From Gemmatimonadota bacterium (lineage in GTDB: Bacteria > Gemmatimonadota > Gemmatimonadetes > Gemmatimonadales > GWC2-71-9), in NCBI GenBank assembly GCA_016874005.1, contig VGVQ01000015.1, positions 36,666-100,665 of the forward strand: 64,000 bases of DNA, given 5' to 3'. Numbering within the stretch: the first letter of the stretch is position 1; every line of letters begins with the position of its first letter. Positions 43,281 through 52,610 of this stretch are shown piece after piece. Under the pieces are notes generated by a model. It did not search any database. It saw only the letters and a list, made by a program, of their open reading frames with translations, and had not been told where the DNA came from. The position numbers were made by a program, and so were the translations under genes.

Positions 43281-44828
43281 TCACGGCCGCATCCCGAACC
43301 GGCTTGGCCCCACCTCCCGGAGCGGCGCCACCAGGTTGGCGAACTCGCAGAGAATCGGCCGAGTGTCGCGCGGGTCGATGATCTCCTCCACCAGGTACCG
43401 CTCGGCCGTGCGGAACGGCGACCGGACCCGGTCGAGCCGCTTGGTGAGGTCCGCCTTGAGCGCGACCGGATCTTCCGACGCCGCCAGATCGGACTTGTAG
43501 GCCGCCTCGATCCCACCCTCGATCGGCAAGGAGCCCCAATCGGCCGAAGGCCAGGCGAAGATGTGACGGACCCGGGTGTGGTTGCAGTGCGCCCCGCCGG
43601 CGACTCCGAAGGCCTTCCGCACCACCACCGTGCACCACGGGATCGTGGCCTGGTAGATGGCGGTGATGGCGCGGGCCCCGAACCGGATCGTCGCCTCCCG
43701 CTCGGCGCGACTTCCCACCAGGAACCCGGGATTGTCGACCAGATGGACCAGCGGCAGATGGAAGGTCTGGGCCAGGTCGACGAACCTGGTCACTTTCTCG
43801 GATGCCGCCGCGGTCCAGAGCCCGCCTAACACGAACGGATCCGACGCCAGGACCGCCACCGGCCAGCCGTCGAGCCGGGCAAAGGCGGTGATCACCGATT
43901 GCCCCTGATAGCGACCCATCTCGAAGACCGACTCTTTGTCGAACACGGCCTCGAGGATCGGCCGCATCTTGTAGACTCGCCGGCGATCCCGCGGCACCGC
44001 GCCGATCAACCAGTCCTCCCGGCGGTTGGGGTCGTCGCTGGGGTCTACCCGCGGCGGAAGGGTGTGGATCGACGAGGGCAGGTAGGAGAGAAACCGCCGC
44101 GCGGCGAAAAAGGCCTGCGATTCGGTTTCCACCTCCTCGTCGATGGCGCCGTTGCGGGTATGGATCTGGCTTCCGCCCAACTCTTCCTTGGTGAGGTTCT
44201 CGCCCGCGGCCGCCACCACCGGCGGGCCCGCCACGAAGAGCTGTGATTGGCCCTTGATCATCACCGAGTAGTGGCTGATGGCCATTCGGGCCGCCCCCAG
44301 GCCGGCGACCGGACCCAAGCCTAACGATACCACCGGCACCGTAGCCATGTTGGTGACCATATGATCCCAGCCGGGAAGGCGCGGGAGATAGGTGTATCCG
44401 CTCGACTCGACCGACTTGACCGACCCGCCCCCACCGGTGCCCTCGATCAGCCGGACCATCGGGAGCCGGTACTCGTGGGCCATTTGCTCGGCGGCGATCA
44501 GCTTCTCGTGGATCGAGGCGTCGGCGGCGCCCCCGCGGACGGTGAAGTCGTCCCCGGTCACCACCACCGTCCGGCCTTCGATCCGTCCCCGGCCGAAGAG
44601 ATAGTTGGTCGGGGTGACCTTCTTCAACTCGCCGTGCTCGTCGTACTGGGCGAAACCGGACAATCCCCCGATCTCGTGAAATGACTCGGCGTCGAGCAGC
44701 TGGTCGAATCGTTCCCGGATGGTCTGCCGCCCGGCTTGGCGCTGCCGTTCGATCTTCTCGGGGCCGCCCATTTCGAGCGCCATCGCTTGGCGGCGGCGCA
44801 GCTCGTCGACTTCGCGTTGCCAGGTCAT
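43281..44828 (-). CDS. acyl-CoA carboxylase carboxyltransferase subunit
   Basis: 515 residues from the ATG at 44828. A crotonase-fold carboxyltransferase with two halves: N-terminal half with R-E-R-F-D-Q-L-L-D near 40 and G-D-D-F-T-V-R-G-G-A near 93; C-terminal half with V-D-N-P-G-F near 370 and G-A-R-A-I-T-A-I near 392, the acyl-CoA-binding oxyanion helices. This is the beta subunit type of propionyl-, acetyl- or methylcrotonyl-CoA carboxylase. The biotin carboxylase and carrier partners are not in the window. Divergent from the DUF885 gene. Confidence 0.88.
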   Translation of the reverse strand: MTWQREVDELRRRQAMALEMGGPEKIERQRQAGRQTIRERFDQLLDAESFHEIGGLSGFAQYDEHGELKKVTPTNYLFGRGRIEGRTVVVTGDDFTVRGGAADASIHEKLIAAEQMAHEYRLPMVRLIEGTGGGGSVKSVESSGYTYLPRLPGWDHMVTNMATVPVVSLGLGPVAGLGAARMAISHYSVMIKGQSQLFVAGPPVVAAAGENLTKEELGGSQIHTRNGAIDEEVETESQAFFAARRFLSYLPSSIHTLPPRVDPSDDPNRREDWLIGAVPRDRRRVYKMRPILEAVFDKESVFEMGRYQGQSVITAFARLDGWPVAVLASDPFVLGGLWTAAASEKVTRFVDLAQTFHLPLVHLVDNPGFLVGSRAEREATIRFGARAITAIYQATIPWCTVVVRKAFGVAGGAHCNHTRVRHIFAWPSADWGSLPIEGGIEAAYKSDLAASEDPVALKADLTKRLDRVRSPFRTAERYLVEEIIDPRDTRPILCEFANLVAPLREVGPSRFGMRP

Positions 44829-44908
44829 GGGCCAACGATCGCGCCGCGACCTGGGTGTCGCAAGCGCCCCCGCCCCGCGCGCGACCGTCGCGAGATCAGC
44901 CTCGGCAC

Positions 44909-44914
44909 TAGATT
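44909..44914 (+). promoter_or_regulatory. -10 element of the first DUF885 gene, leaderless
   Basis: TAGATT with 8 nt before the ATG at 44923, so transcription should begin at or beside the start codon. The same box occurs at 16193 and 33310. Confidence 0.45.
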
Positions 44915-44922
44915 GGGCTCCG

Positions 44923-46518
44923 ATGACCAGCACCCCGCCCCGGCCCCCGTCGCCTACCGAGTGGCTGAATCGGTTTCTCGCGGCGTATTGCCGGCGCCGA
45001 CCGGTCAACGCCACCTTCATCGGCATCCACGACCACGATGCCCTCCTGCCCGATTTCTCCGATCGCGGCCTGGCGGACCTGGTCATCGAGATGGCCTCGC
45101 TGCTCAGCGACGGGGCTACCATCGATCTCGAGAAAACCACCCCGATCGAGCGCCTCGACCTGCGAGTGGCATTCGGGTTCCTGACCACCCAGCTCTGGGA
45201 GTTCGGATCGAACCACGGCCCCCGCGGAAATCCGAGCCTCGCGGTCAGCGAAGCCGTGTTTGGCGCGATGTCTCTTCTCCTCTCGGACTTCGCGCCCTAC
45301 CCCGCTCGGCTCGCCTCTCTCGAGGCCCGGCTCTCCGCGGTGCCCCGGCTTCTCGCCCAAGCCCGCGACCAGATCCGAACCGCGCCGCTGCCGTGGATCG
45401 AGCGAGCCCTTCGCGAATGCCGAGGGACCTTGGCATTCCTGGAGCAGGGCATCGCTACCCTGGAAGGCCGCCCGGCAACTCTCGACCGCGCCGCCGCGGC
45501 GGCCGCCGCGGCGGTGAGCGACTATCGCGACTACCTGCTCGGGCAGCTAGCGCCCCGCGCTTCCAGCCGCGCTGCCGCCGGCGAGGAGGCCCTGACGCTG
45601 CTGCTCCGGGAGGCCCACTTCACCGACCAGTCCCCGGCGGAGATCGCGCGTTTCACCGAAGAGGAGCTGTCCAAGGCGGAAGCGGAACTCGCCGCGGCGG
45701 GACGGACGATGCCGGCGGCGAGCGGCGCGTCGCTCGACTACCAGCGCGAGTGGGAGGCAGCCCGAGCGCGGGCCGTCGCGGCGGACTTGATCACCTGGCC
45801 CGACTTCCCGATTCGGTATCGCCCCCGCCCATCATGGGCCGCCGCGGCCGCTCCCGACCTCTACTTCCTGCACTACCGCGCCCCGGCAGCCTTCGGGCAC
45901 CCCGAGCCGCACGAGTATCTCGTCCCCGACGACCATCCGGGCGACTCGGCGGTACGGCTCAATCACGTGATTCACCACGGCGGGATCGGACACCACCTCC
46001 AGAACTGGTACGCCTATCGGTCCGCTTCGCGGATCGGCCGGATCGCGGCGGTCGACTGCGCTTCGCGAACCGCGATGTTGGCGGGCGGAACCATGGCCGA
46101 AGGTTGGGCCTGCTATGCCACCGACCTGATGGCCGAGATCGGCTACCTCACCCCCGAGGAGCGGCTCGACGAGATCGCGACCAGGCGGCGGATCTGCGCC
46201 CGTGCCATCGTCGACGTCGAGCTGCATAGCGGCCGATTCGGGTTCGAGCGGGCCGCTCGGTTCTACCGCGAGCGCGCCGGCATGACCGGGGAGCAAGCCG
46301 CCGCCGAAGTCACCAAGAACAGCATGTTCCCGGGCGGCGCGGTCATCTACCTGCTCGGGCTGGAGGGCATCCATCAGCTGCGGCGGCAACTCGCCCAGCG
46401 AGGCGGGAACGGTTTCTCGCTCAAGGCCTTTCACGACAGACTGCTGTCGTTCGGCTCGCTTCCGGTGCCGCTGATCGCCCAGGAGATGCTCCGGGAAACG
46501 GAAGCCGCGACTCGGTAG
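44923..46518 (+). CDS. DUF885 family protein, metal motif HHxxxGHH
   Basis: 531 residues from the ATG at 44923. An upstream in-frame ATG at 44719 runs through the divergent gene, so it is rejected. DUF885 proteins resemble M32-like metallopeptidases and usually carry HExxPGHHxQ. Here residues 351-358 read H-H-G-G-I-G-H-H, so the Glu and Pro are missing, while G-T-M-A-E-G-W-A-C-Y near 392 is intact. It may be a subfamily with changed chemistry. No signal peptide. It is followed, after 287 bp, by a second DUF885 gene with a normal motif. Confidence 0.78.
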   Translation: MTSTPPRPPSPTEWLNRFLAAYCRRRPVNATFIGIHDHDALLPDFSDRGLADLVIEMASLLSDGATIDLEKTTPIERLDLRVAFGFLTTQLWEFGSNHGPRGNPSLAVSEAVFGAMSLLLSDFAPYPARLASLEARLSAVPRLLAQARDQIRTAPLPWIERALRECRGTLAFLEQGIATLEGRPATLDRAAAAAAAAVSDYRDYLLGQLAPRASSRAAAGEEALTLLLREAHFTDQSPAEIARFTEEELSKAEAELAAAGRTMPAASGASLDYQREWEAARARAVAADLITWPDFPIRYRPRPSWAAAAAPDLYFLHYRAPAAFGHPEPHEYLVPDDHPGDSAVRLNHVIHHGGIGHHLQNWYAYRSASRIGRIAAVDCASRTAMLAGGTMAEGWACYATDLMAEIGYLTPEERLDEIATRRRICARAIVDVELHSGRFGFERAARFYRERAGMTGEQAAAEVTKNSMFPGGAVIYLLGLEGIHQLRRQLAQRGGNGFSLKAFHDRLLSFGSLPVPLIAQEMLRETEAATR

Positions 46519-46790
46519 GCACCGACCCGGGCCAGGCGGCAATCCGAGTCAGGAACCGGACCCGCTCGGAACCCGATCGACGATCCGATTCAACTCCTCC
46601 GGTCGATCGTACCTATGAACAGTCGCGACTGGGGCACCGTGACGAATTCGATGGCTGCCCGCCAGAGAAACAACGCTCTGACCGGGTGGATCGCGTAGTC
46701 GTATGGCATGAAGTTCCGATCGTCCCAGGTCCGCCGGGCCACCGTCCTGAACTGGGGTTGTCTCGGTGTGCCGGGCCCGGCCGGGCGCGC

Positions 46791-46796
46791 TACATT
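46791..46796 (+). promoter_or_regulatory. -10 element of the second DUF885 gene
   Basis: TACATT, 9 nt before the ATG at 46806; again a nearly leaderless layout. No clear -35. Confidence 0.4.
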
Positions 46797-46805
46797 CCGA
46801 TCCCC

Positions 46806-47993
46806 ATGACGCTCTCCAAGGCGACCCTCGAGTTCGGCGAACGGATGGCCGAGGCCATCCTCGGCGTCGATCGCCGGTTTCGGGCCGAAAGCGGCGACCC
46901 GGACGGCCTGGTGGTGGTCAACCTCGACACCGGGGGCCGCTATCGGCCCGCCGACTTTCCGACCTACCAAGCCGCCCGGACCGAGTTCGCCGCGCTGGCC
47001 CGCCACGCCGAGCGACTCCCCGAGCCCGATCGACGGGTCTACTACGGCGAACTCTGCGACGCGACCGCCGCCTTCATCGACTGGCGGGAGGAACGGCTCG
47101 ACTTCGCGGGGCAGCTGCGTCGCTTCCTCCGGGTCCCGGCCGAGCCCGCCTCCGAGGCCGCGGTCGATTCGCTCCGCGCCGAGCTGGCGGCCTTGCTCGC
47201 CGAGGCCGGCTACCAGGGCCCGCTGGCGGCGCGGTGTGCCGCCTGGGAGCAAGCCAACCGAGTCGCCGCCGATGCCGTTCCAGCAGCCCTGGCGGACTTG
47301 ATGGACGAGGCGTGGACCAGGACCGAATGCCACCTCCTTCCGATTCCGGCCTCCCGCTCCGATGGCATGACGGTGACCGCGGTGAGCGGGGTCGCGTTCA
47401 ACGCCCGGTGCGACTACCTCCGGCGCACGGTCGAGCTCAACACCGATCCGACCCTGACCAGACCGGCCTTGAAGCACCTGGCCGTTCACGAGGGCTGCCC
47501 AGGCCACTACGTTCAGTTCAAACTTCGCGAGACCCTCCACGCGCGGGGGCGCTCGGCGGCGGACAGCCTCCTCTCGGTCGTCAACACCGTCTCGAGCTCG
47601 GTGTTCGAGGGAATCGCCGACGCCGGCATGGCGATGATCGAGTGGGACAGGGCCCTCGACGACCGGATTCAGGCGGTGGCCACGAGATACCGGGCGGCGA
47701 TCGGAACCCAGGCAGCCTGGCGACTCCACGCGTTAGGATGGCCCGCCGGCGAGGTTGCCGACTGGCTCCGCGCGATGACCCTCTTCGGCGGCGAGGGCTG
47801 GGTGGCCAATCGGTTGGCGTTCATCGGCGCCCCAGCACGCGCCGTCTTGATCTGGTCCTACTGGTGGGGGGAGCGCGTCGTCGCGGACGTTTGGCGGCAG
47901 GTTCGCCCCGGTGACCAGGCAGCGTTCCTGGAGTTTCTCCACGGCCGAATGCACTCGAACCGATCGATCGCCATGTTCGACGAACCGGCATGA
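46806..47993 (+). CDS. DUF885 family metallopeptidase-like protein, intact HExxPGH
   Basis: 395 residues. The metal motif H228-E229-G-C-P-G-H234 followed by Y-V-Q-F is canonical; E-G-I-A-D-A-G near 275 provides the second part of the site. No signal peptide. It is shorter than its neighbour at 44923 and only distantly similar. The ATG at 46806 is chosen because of the TACATT box 9 nt upstream; an ATG at 46686 would add about 40 residues of low-quality sequence. The stop overlaps the substrate-binding protein start (ATGA), so it belongs to the peptide-uptake operon and may hydrolyse imported peptides. Confidence 0.78.
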   Translation: MTLSKATLEFGERMAEAILGVDRRFRAESGDPDGLVVVNLDTGGRYRPADFPTYQAARTEFAALARHAERLPEPDRRVYYGELCDATAAFIDWREERLDFAGQLRRFLRVPAEPASEAAVDSLRAELAALLAEAGYQGPLAARCAAWEQANRVAADAVPAALADLMDEAWTRTECHLLPIPASRSDGMTVTAVSGVAFNARCDYLRRTVELNTDPTLTRPALKHLAVHEGCPGHYVQFKLRETLHARGRSAADSLLSVVNTVSSSVFEGIADAGMAMIEWDRALDDRIQAVATRYRAAIGTQAAWRLHALGWPAGEVADWLRAMTLFGGEGWVANRLAFIGAPARAVLIWSYWWGERVVADVWRQVRPGDQAAFLEFLHGRMHSNRSIAMFDEPA

Positions 47994-49585
47994 CCGCGCG
48001 ATCCCTGACCGTCATCGCGCTCGGCGTGCTCGCCGCCTGCGGCGATGGACCCGGCGCCGGCGACCGGCGGATCCTGAGAGTCGCCTACGAGCGCGAGATC
48101 GACCTGCTCAACCCGTTCACCAGTCAGAACCTGGCCGACATCAGCTACACCATGATCGAAGGCTTGGTCACCACCGACGAGAACAACCGATACGTCCCGG
48201 TCCTGGCCTCGGCCATCCCCACCATGGCCAACGGGCTCCTCACCGTCGAGCCGAACGGACAGGTCCGGGCGACCTGGCCGCTCCGATCGGGTGTGTTATG
48301 GCACGACGGAGCGCCCTTTTCCGCGGCGGACGTCTGCTTCACCTGGCGCTTCGTGATCGACCCCAAGTCGGAGACCTATAACCGCGAGCAGTACCTGAAC
48401 ATCGTCGGCTGCGAGACGCCGAACGACACCACCGTGGTGTTCACCTGGTCCGGCGAGTACGCCTACTACGACGGTCTCTTCGAGGCGATCCTGCCCCGGC
48501 ACATCCTCGGCTCGATGAGCGCCGAAGAAATCGTCCGCTACGAACCATACAACCGGGGAAGCAAGACCATCGGCACCGGTCCGTTTCGGTTCGCCGAATG
48601 GAAGAGTGGCGAGTATATCCGGGTGGTCCGCAACGATCGGTACTGGAGAGGCGCCGACCTGCCAGCCATCGACGAGATCGTCTGGGCCTTCATCCCCGAC
48701 GCCAACACCAGGCTCAACGCCCTCAAGGCGGGGCGGTATCACTTCGGGCGGATCCTCCCGGTACAGGTGAAGGAGATCCAGAGCCTCCCGGGAGTTCGAA
48801 CCCACCTGGTGAACTCGAACTCCGTCATGCACCTCGACCTCAACGTCAAGTCGGACCGGGGTCGCCGGCTCTTCGGCGATCTCCGGGTCCGGCAGGCGAT
48901 CGCCCACGCCATCGACCGCGAGGCGATCGCGACCCAGTTGATGGAGGGCACCGTGACGATCGCCAACTCGCCGATCAACGTGTCCTCATCGTACCACGAT
49001 GCTCGGGCCGTTCATCCGGCCTTCGACCCCGCTCAGGCCGCCGCACTGCTGGACCAGGCCGGTTGGACGGCCGGACCCGACGGTGTCCGGCAGAGGGACG
49101 GGGAGCGTCTCGGCTTCACGATGCTGAATCGGGCCGGAGCGACCGACCGAATCGCCGTCGCCCAGGTGATCCAGGCCCAGCTCAAGGCCGTCGGGATCGA
49201 AGTCCGGTTCGAGACCTTGGAGAGCGCGGCCTGGACCCTTCGGTGGCGGACCGGGCAATGGGAGTCGATCGTCAGCGCCTGGTTTCTCCCGGCCGATCCC
49301 AGCCTGACCGGGCTCTACGCCTGCGACGGCGCCAACAACATGACGGGCTTCTGCGACCCGGCGCTCGACTCGATCCTCGAGCGGTCGGACCGAACCTTGG
49401 ACCCGGATCGCCGCAAGCGCGACCTCGACCTCGCCCAGGAGATGCTGGTCGCGACCGCCCGGACGCTGCCGCTCTATTACAACGTGGTACCGGAGGTGGT
49501 GAGCCGATCGATCGGCAACTATCGAGGGAGCGGGACCAACTTCGGCAGCTTCTGGAACGTTTTCGAGTGGCCCCTCGCTCCCTGA
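47990..49585 (+). CDS. ABC transporter substrate-binding lipoprotein (SBP_bac_5, peptide type)
   Basis: 531 residues. Lipoprotein signal ends in L-A-A-C (Cys17). Typical SBP_bac_5 features: L-N-P-F-T near 39, R-S-G-V-L-W-H-D-G near 97-106, T-F-x-W-R-F near 117, and the family's 'Y-x-Y-D-G-L-F-E' region. It captures peptides, or a similar ligand, in the periplasm for the permeases encoded next. ATGA overlap with the DUF885 gene. The ligand specificity is not readable from sequence. Confidence 0.9.
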   Translation: MTARSLTVIALGVLAACGDGPGAGDRRILRVAYEREIDLLNPFTSQNLADISYTMIEGLVTTDENNRYVPVLASAIPTMANGLLTVEPNGQVRATWPLRSGVLWHDGAPFSAADVCFTWRFVIDPKSETYNREQYLNIVGCETPNDTTVVFTWSGEYAYYDGLFEAILPRHILGSMSAEEIVRYEPYNRGSKTIGTGPFRFAEWKSGEYIRVVRNDRYWRGADLPAIDEIVWAFIPDANTRLNALKAGRYHFGRILPVQVKEIQSLPGVRTHLVNSNSVMHLDLNVKSDRGRRLFGDLRVRQAIAHAIDREAIATQLMEGTVTIANSPINVSSSYHDARAVHPAFDPAQAAALLDQAGWTAGPDGVRQRDGERLGFTMLNRAGATDRIAVAQVIQAQLKAVGIEVRFETLESAAWTLRWRTGQWESIVSAWFLPADPSLTGLYACDGANNMTGFCDPALDSILERSDRTLDPDRRKRDLDLAQEMLVATARTLPLYYNVVPEVVSRSIGNYRGSGTNFGSFWNVFEWPLAP

Positions 49586-49589
49586 CGCG

Positions 49590-50543
49590 ATGAGCGGGTA
49601 CCTCGGTCGTCGCCTGCTGCAGATGGTGCCGCTCCTCCTCGGCATCTCGATCGTCGTCTTCGCGGTGATTCAGGCGGCCCCGGGTGGCCCCGAAGGGGCG
49701 TTGCTGGCCGCGGGCCGCTTCGTCGATCCGGCCGCCATCGAGGCATATCGCGCCCGGCTGGGCGTCGACCAGCCGCTCCCGGTGCAGTACCTCCGCTGGC
49801 TCGGTGCCGCCGTGTCCGGCGATCTCGGCGCGAGCTTCTCGACCAGCCGACCGGTGCTCGAGATGATCGGGGAGCGATTGCCGGCGACGATCGAGCTGAT
49901 GGGCGCCGCGTTCGCGATCGCCGCCCTGGCGGCCTTCGGCGCGGGGGCGATCGGCGGATTCTGGCCCGGCGGCTGGGCCGATCGAATCGCCACCGGGGGA
50001 GCGTTCCTTGGCATGGCGATGCCGATCTTCTGGCTCGGCCTGGTCGCCCAGCTGGTGTTCGGTGTCACGTTAGGTTGGCTCCCGATCTCCGGCACCCACA
50101 CCATCGGGGCCACCTCCCTCGGCGACCACTTCGCCCACCTGGCGCTGCCGGCCGTGGTCCTCTCGTCCCGGTACGTCGCCAGCTGGTCGCGGTACTTCCG
50201 GGCCAGCCTGCTCCAGGCGGCCGCGTCAGACCATGTCCGGACCGCGATGGCCAAGGGTCTCTCGATCGTCGCGGTGCGGCGCGCTCACCTCCTCCGCAAC
50301 GCCCTGGGCCCGGTCGCCTCGGTGGTCACGATCAATCTGGCCGAGTTGTTCACCGGGGCGGTCGTCACCGAGACGATCTTCGCCTGGCCCGGAATCGGCC
50401 GGCTCTTCGTCCAGGGGATGTACGCCCGGGACTATCCGCTCCTGATGGGCATCCTGCTTCTGGGGTCGCTGGCGGTGGTGGTGATGAACCTGGTCGCCGA
50501 TCTGATCTACGGCGCCCTCGATCCGCGGGTCCGATTGCGATGA
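49590..50543 (+). CDS. peptide ABC transporter permease (DppB-like)
   Basis: 317 residues with six membrane segments. The N-terminal R-R-L-L-Q-M-V-P-L-L-L-G-I-S motif and the EAA-type loop R-T-A-M-A-K-G-L near residue 213, followed by P-V-A-S-V, are diagnostic for the DppB/OppB permease. It begins 4 bp after the binding protein gene and its stop overlaps the second permease start. Confidence 0.9.
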   Translation: MSGYLGRRLLQMVPLLLGISIVVFAVIQAAPGGPEGALLAAGRFVDPAAIEAYRARLGVDQPLPVQYLRWLGAAVSGDLGASFSTSRPVLEMIGERLPATIELMGAAFAIAALAAFGAGAIGGFWPGGWADRIATGGAFLGMAMPIFWLGLVAQLVFGVTLGWLPISGTHTIGATSLGDHFAHLALPAVVLSSRYVASWSRYFRASLLQAAASDHVRTAMAKGLSIVAVRRAHLLRNALGPVASVVTINLAELFTGAVVTETIFAWPGIGRLFVQGMYARDYPLLMGILLLGSLAVVVMNLVADLIYGALDPRVRLR

Positions 50544-51340
50544 GGCTCGACCGTTCCGCTCGAATCGTGGTCGCGGCGCTCGTGACCCTCGCCGCGGTCT
50601 GCTTCGCCGCCCCGTGGATCGCCCCGTACCCACCCGATGCGGTCGACCTGACCCAGCTTCGGGCCGCCCCCAGCGCCGCCCACTGGCTCGGGACCGACGA
50701 GTTGGGTCGCGACGTCCTGTCGCGGCTCCTCTTTGGCGGCCGGGCGTCGCTCGCCCTCGGCGTGTTGGCGGCGCTGCTCGCCACCGCCGTTGGCGCCGGC
50801 GTCGGGGCAACGGCTGGTTACTTGGGCGGGGGCGTCGACAACCTGCTGATGCGGCTCACCGACGTGGCCCTGGCCATCCCGACGCTGCCGATTGCCATCG
50901 TCCTCGGGGCCTACGCCGGCAACAGCTTGCCGGCCTTGATCGCCGCGATCGCCGCCCTGAGCTGGATGACGACCGCCCGGGTGGTTCGCGGCGAGGTGCT
51001 GACCCTGCGGGAGACCGGGTTCGTCGCCGCCGCGCAGGGGCTCGGCCAATCGCGCTACGGCACCATCCGACGCCACCTCCTCCCCAATACGGCCGGCGTC
51101 CTGGCCGTGAGCGCTACGATCGCGGTCGGCAACGCGATTCTGGTGGAGTCGGCCCTGAGCTTCCTGGGCCTCGGCGTTCAACCCCCGACGCCCACCTGGG
51201 GCAACATGCTCACCGACGCGCAAGCCACCATGGCGACCCGGCCGCTGCTCACCGTGTTCCCCGGACTCGCCATCCTGCTCGTCATCCTCGGCGTCAACCT
51301 GTGCGGCGAGGCACTGCGCCCGCGGACCCGGCCCATCTGA
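50540..51340 (+). CDS. peptide ABC transporter permease (DppC-like)
   Basis: 266 residues from the ATG at 50540 (ATGA overlap). It has the N-terminal helix, the G-T-D-E-L-G-R-D-V-L-S-R motif near residue 50 and an EAA loop with A-A-A-Q-G-L-G near 160. The usual DppC/OppC features are complete. No ATP-binding subunits (DppD/DppF) lie in the operon or anywhere in this window after it; they must be supplied from elsewhere. Confidence 0.88.
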   Translation: MRLDRSARIVVAALVTLAAVCFAAPWIAPYPPDAVDLTQLRAAPSAAHWLGTDELGRDVLSRLLFGGRASLALGVLAALLATAVGAGVGATAGYLGGGVDNLLMRLTDVALAIPTLPIAIVLGAYAGNSLPALIAAIAALSWMTTARVVRGEVLTLRETGFVAAAQGLGQSRYGTIRRHLLPNTAGVLAVSATIAVGNAILVESALSFLGLGVQPPTPTWGNMLTDAQATMATRPLLTVFPGLAILLVILGVNLCGEALRPRTRPI

Positions 51341-51360
51341 CGATCCCAACCCAGCGACCA

Positions 51361-52542
51361 ATGACCCCAAGACTCAGAGTCGGCGTAATCGGCGCCGGGC
51401 GATGGTCCGCCTCGGCGCACCTCCCCGGATTTCATCGCACCCCGCTCGCCGAGACGGTGGTGCTGTGCGACCTGGACCGTTCCCTGGCCGAGCGACAGGC
51501 GAGCGCGTTCGCCATCCCCGAGGTCGCCACCGATTACCGCGCCCTGCTGGACCGCAGCGACTTGGACGTCATCGACGTGGTCACCAGGGGAGATCATCAA
51601 GACCTGGTTTTCGAGGTTCTCGAGGCCGGCAAGCATTGTCTGGTGGAGAAGCCGGTGTGCCACGACTATCGCGACGTCCAGCGCGCTCACCGGCTGGCCG
51701 AATCGAAGGGCCTCAAGACCAAGGTCGGACTCACCTTCCGCTACGCCCCGGCGGTGATGTACGCTTTCGATCTGATCCGCCAGGGCTTCATCGGCGACCC
51801 ATTCGTGTTCAACGGCTACGAGCAGAATTCTCAGTGGCTCGACCCGGACAACCCGATGGACAAGCGAATCCACAAGACCAAGCCAGTTGGCGAGGCCCCC
51901 TGGGGAACCGACCTCTCGCCCGAAGGGATCACCGTCTCGTCGCTGGAGGGTTACGGGGCGCCCACCATCGACATCGGGCTCGAGATGGTCGGTGCCGATC
52001 TGGTGGAGGTCGTGGGCCTGCTTGCCAACCTGGTGCCGTACCGGCGCCGGACCAATCTCGACGTGGAGCGGGAGCGCATCAACATCGACGACGCCGACCT
52101 GTTCATGGCTCGAGCCGCGAACGGGGCGATCTACTCGATGCAGTCGAGCTACGTCACCGTCGGCAACTACCCGGGAATCGAAGCCAGGGTGTACGGCTCG
52201 GCCGGGGCCATCAAGGTCCGGCTGGTCGAGGAGTTCGGAGTGATCCAGACCATTCACACGGCCACCGCGGCCGCGGTGGAGTTCGTTCAGCGGGAGATTC
52301 CGGCCCGATACTTTCCGCCGGGATTTCGCGACGACGATCCTTGGAGCGCCGCATTCTACGGCAACTTGGTCCACAACTTCTGCGAGGAGATTCTCGCGGG
52401 CGGCGCCGAGAACCAGGGCAACTTCGCCCAGAGCGCTCGAGTCCAGGAGATCATCAATGCGGTGGCCCTCTCTCATCGAGAACGTCGCTGGGTGGGGCTG
52501 CCGCTCGGCGAGGCACCGGCGCCCCAGACCAGCCCGTTCTGA
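51361..52542 (+). CDS. Gfo/Idh/MocA family oxidoreductase
   Basis: 393 residues. N-terminal Rossmann domain with G-V-I-G-A-G-R-W near residue 8-15, the E-K-P-V-C motif near 97, and the C-terminal dimer beta-sheet. These are the NAD(P)-dependent sugar or inositol dehydrogenase family. The residue in the E-K-P loop is conserved and there is no signal peptide. 20 bp after DppC and in the same direction. The substrate might be a sugar or a derived amino compound. Confidence 0.85.
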   Translation: MTPRLRVGVIGAGRWSASAHLPGFHRTPLAETVVLCDLDRSLAERQASAFAIPEVATDYRALLDRSDLDVIDVVTRGDHQDLVFEVLEAGKHCLVEKPVCHDYRDVQRAHRLAESKGLKTKVGLTFRYAPAVMYAFDLIRQGFIGDPFVFNGYEQNSQWLDPDNPMDKRIHKTKPVGEAPWGTDLSPEGITVSSLEGYGAPTIDIGLEMVGADLVEVVGLLANLVPYRRRTNLDVERERINIDDADLFMARAANGAIYSMQSSYVTVGNYPGIEARVYGSAGAIKVRLVEEFGVIQTIHTATAAAVEFVQREIPARYFPPGFRDDDPWSAAFYGNLVHNFCEEILAGGAENQGNFAQSARVQEIINAVALSHRERRWVGLPLGEAPAPQTSPF

Positions 52543-52567
52543 AGTGGCGTTCGGGTGGCTCGGCGGA

Positions 52568-52573
52568 TAGAGT
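52568..52573 (+). promoter_or_regulatory. -10-like box before the amidohydrolase at 52611
   Basis: TAGAGT, 37 nt before the ATG. A weak match to the TAnnTT pattern; the gene could also be read through from the Gfo/Idh gene. Confidence 0.25.
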
Positions 52574-52610
52574 ACGGCAAAGCCATTCCCTCTGGCGGGC
52601 AGATTTCGTC

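Noticed and set aside
46590..46709. A minus-strand 39-codon frame in the gap between the two DUF885 genes.
   Set aside because: No ribosome-binding site, family or coding bias beyond base composition; too short to support.
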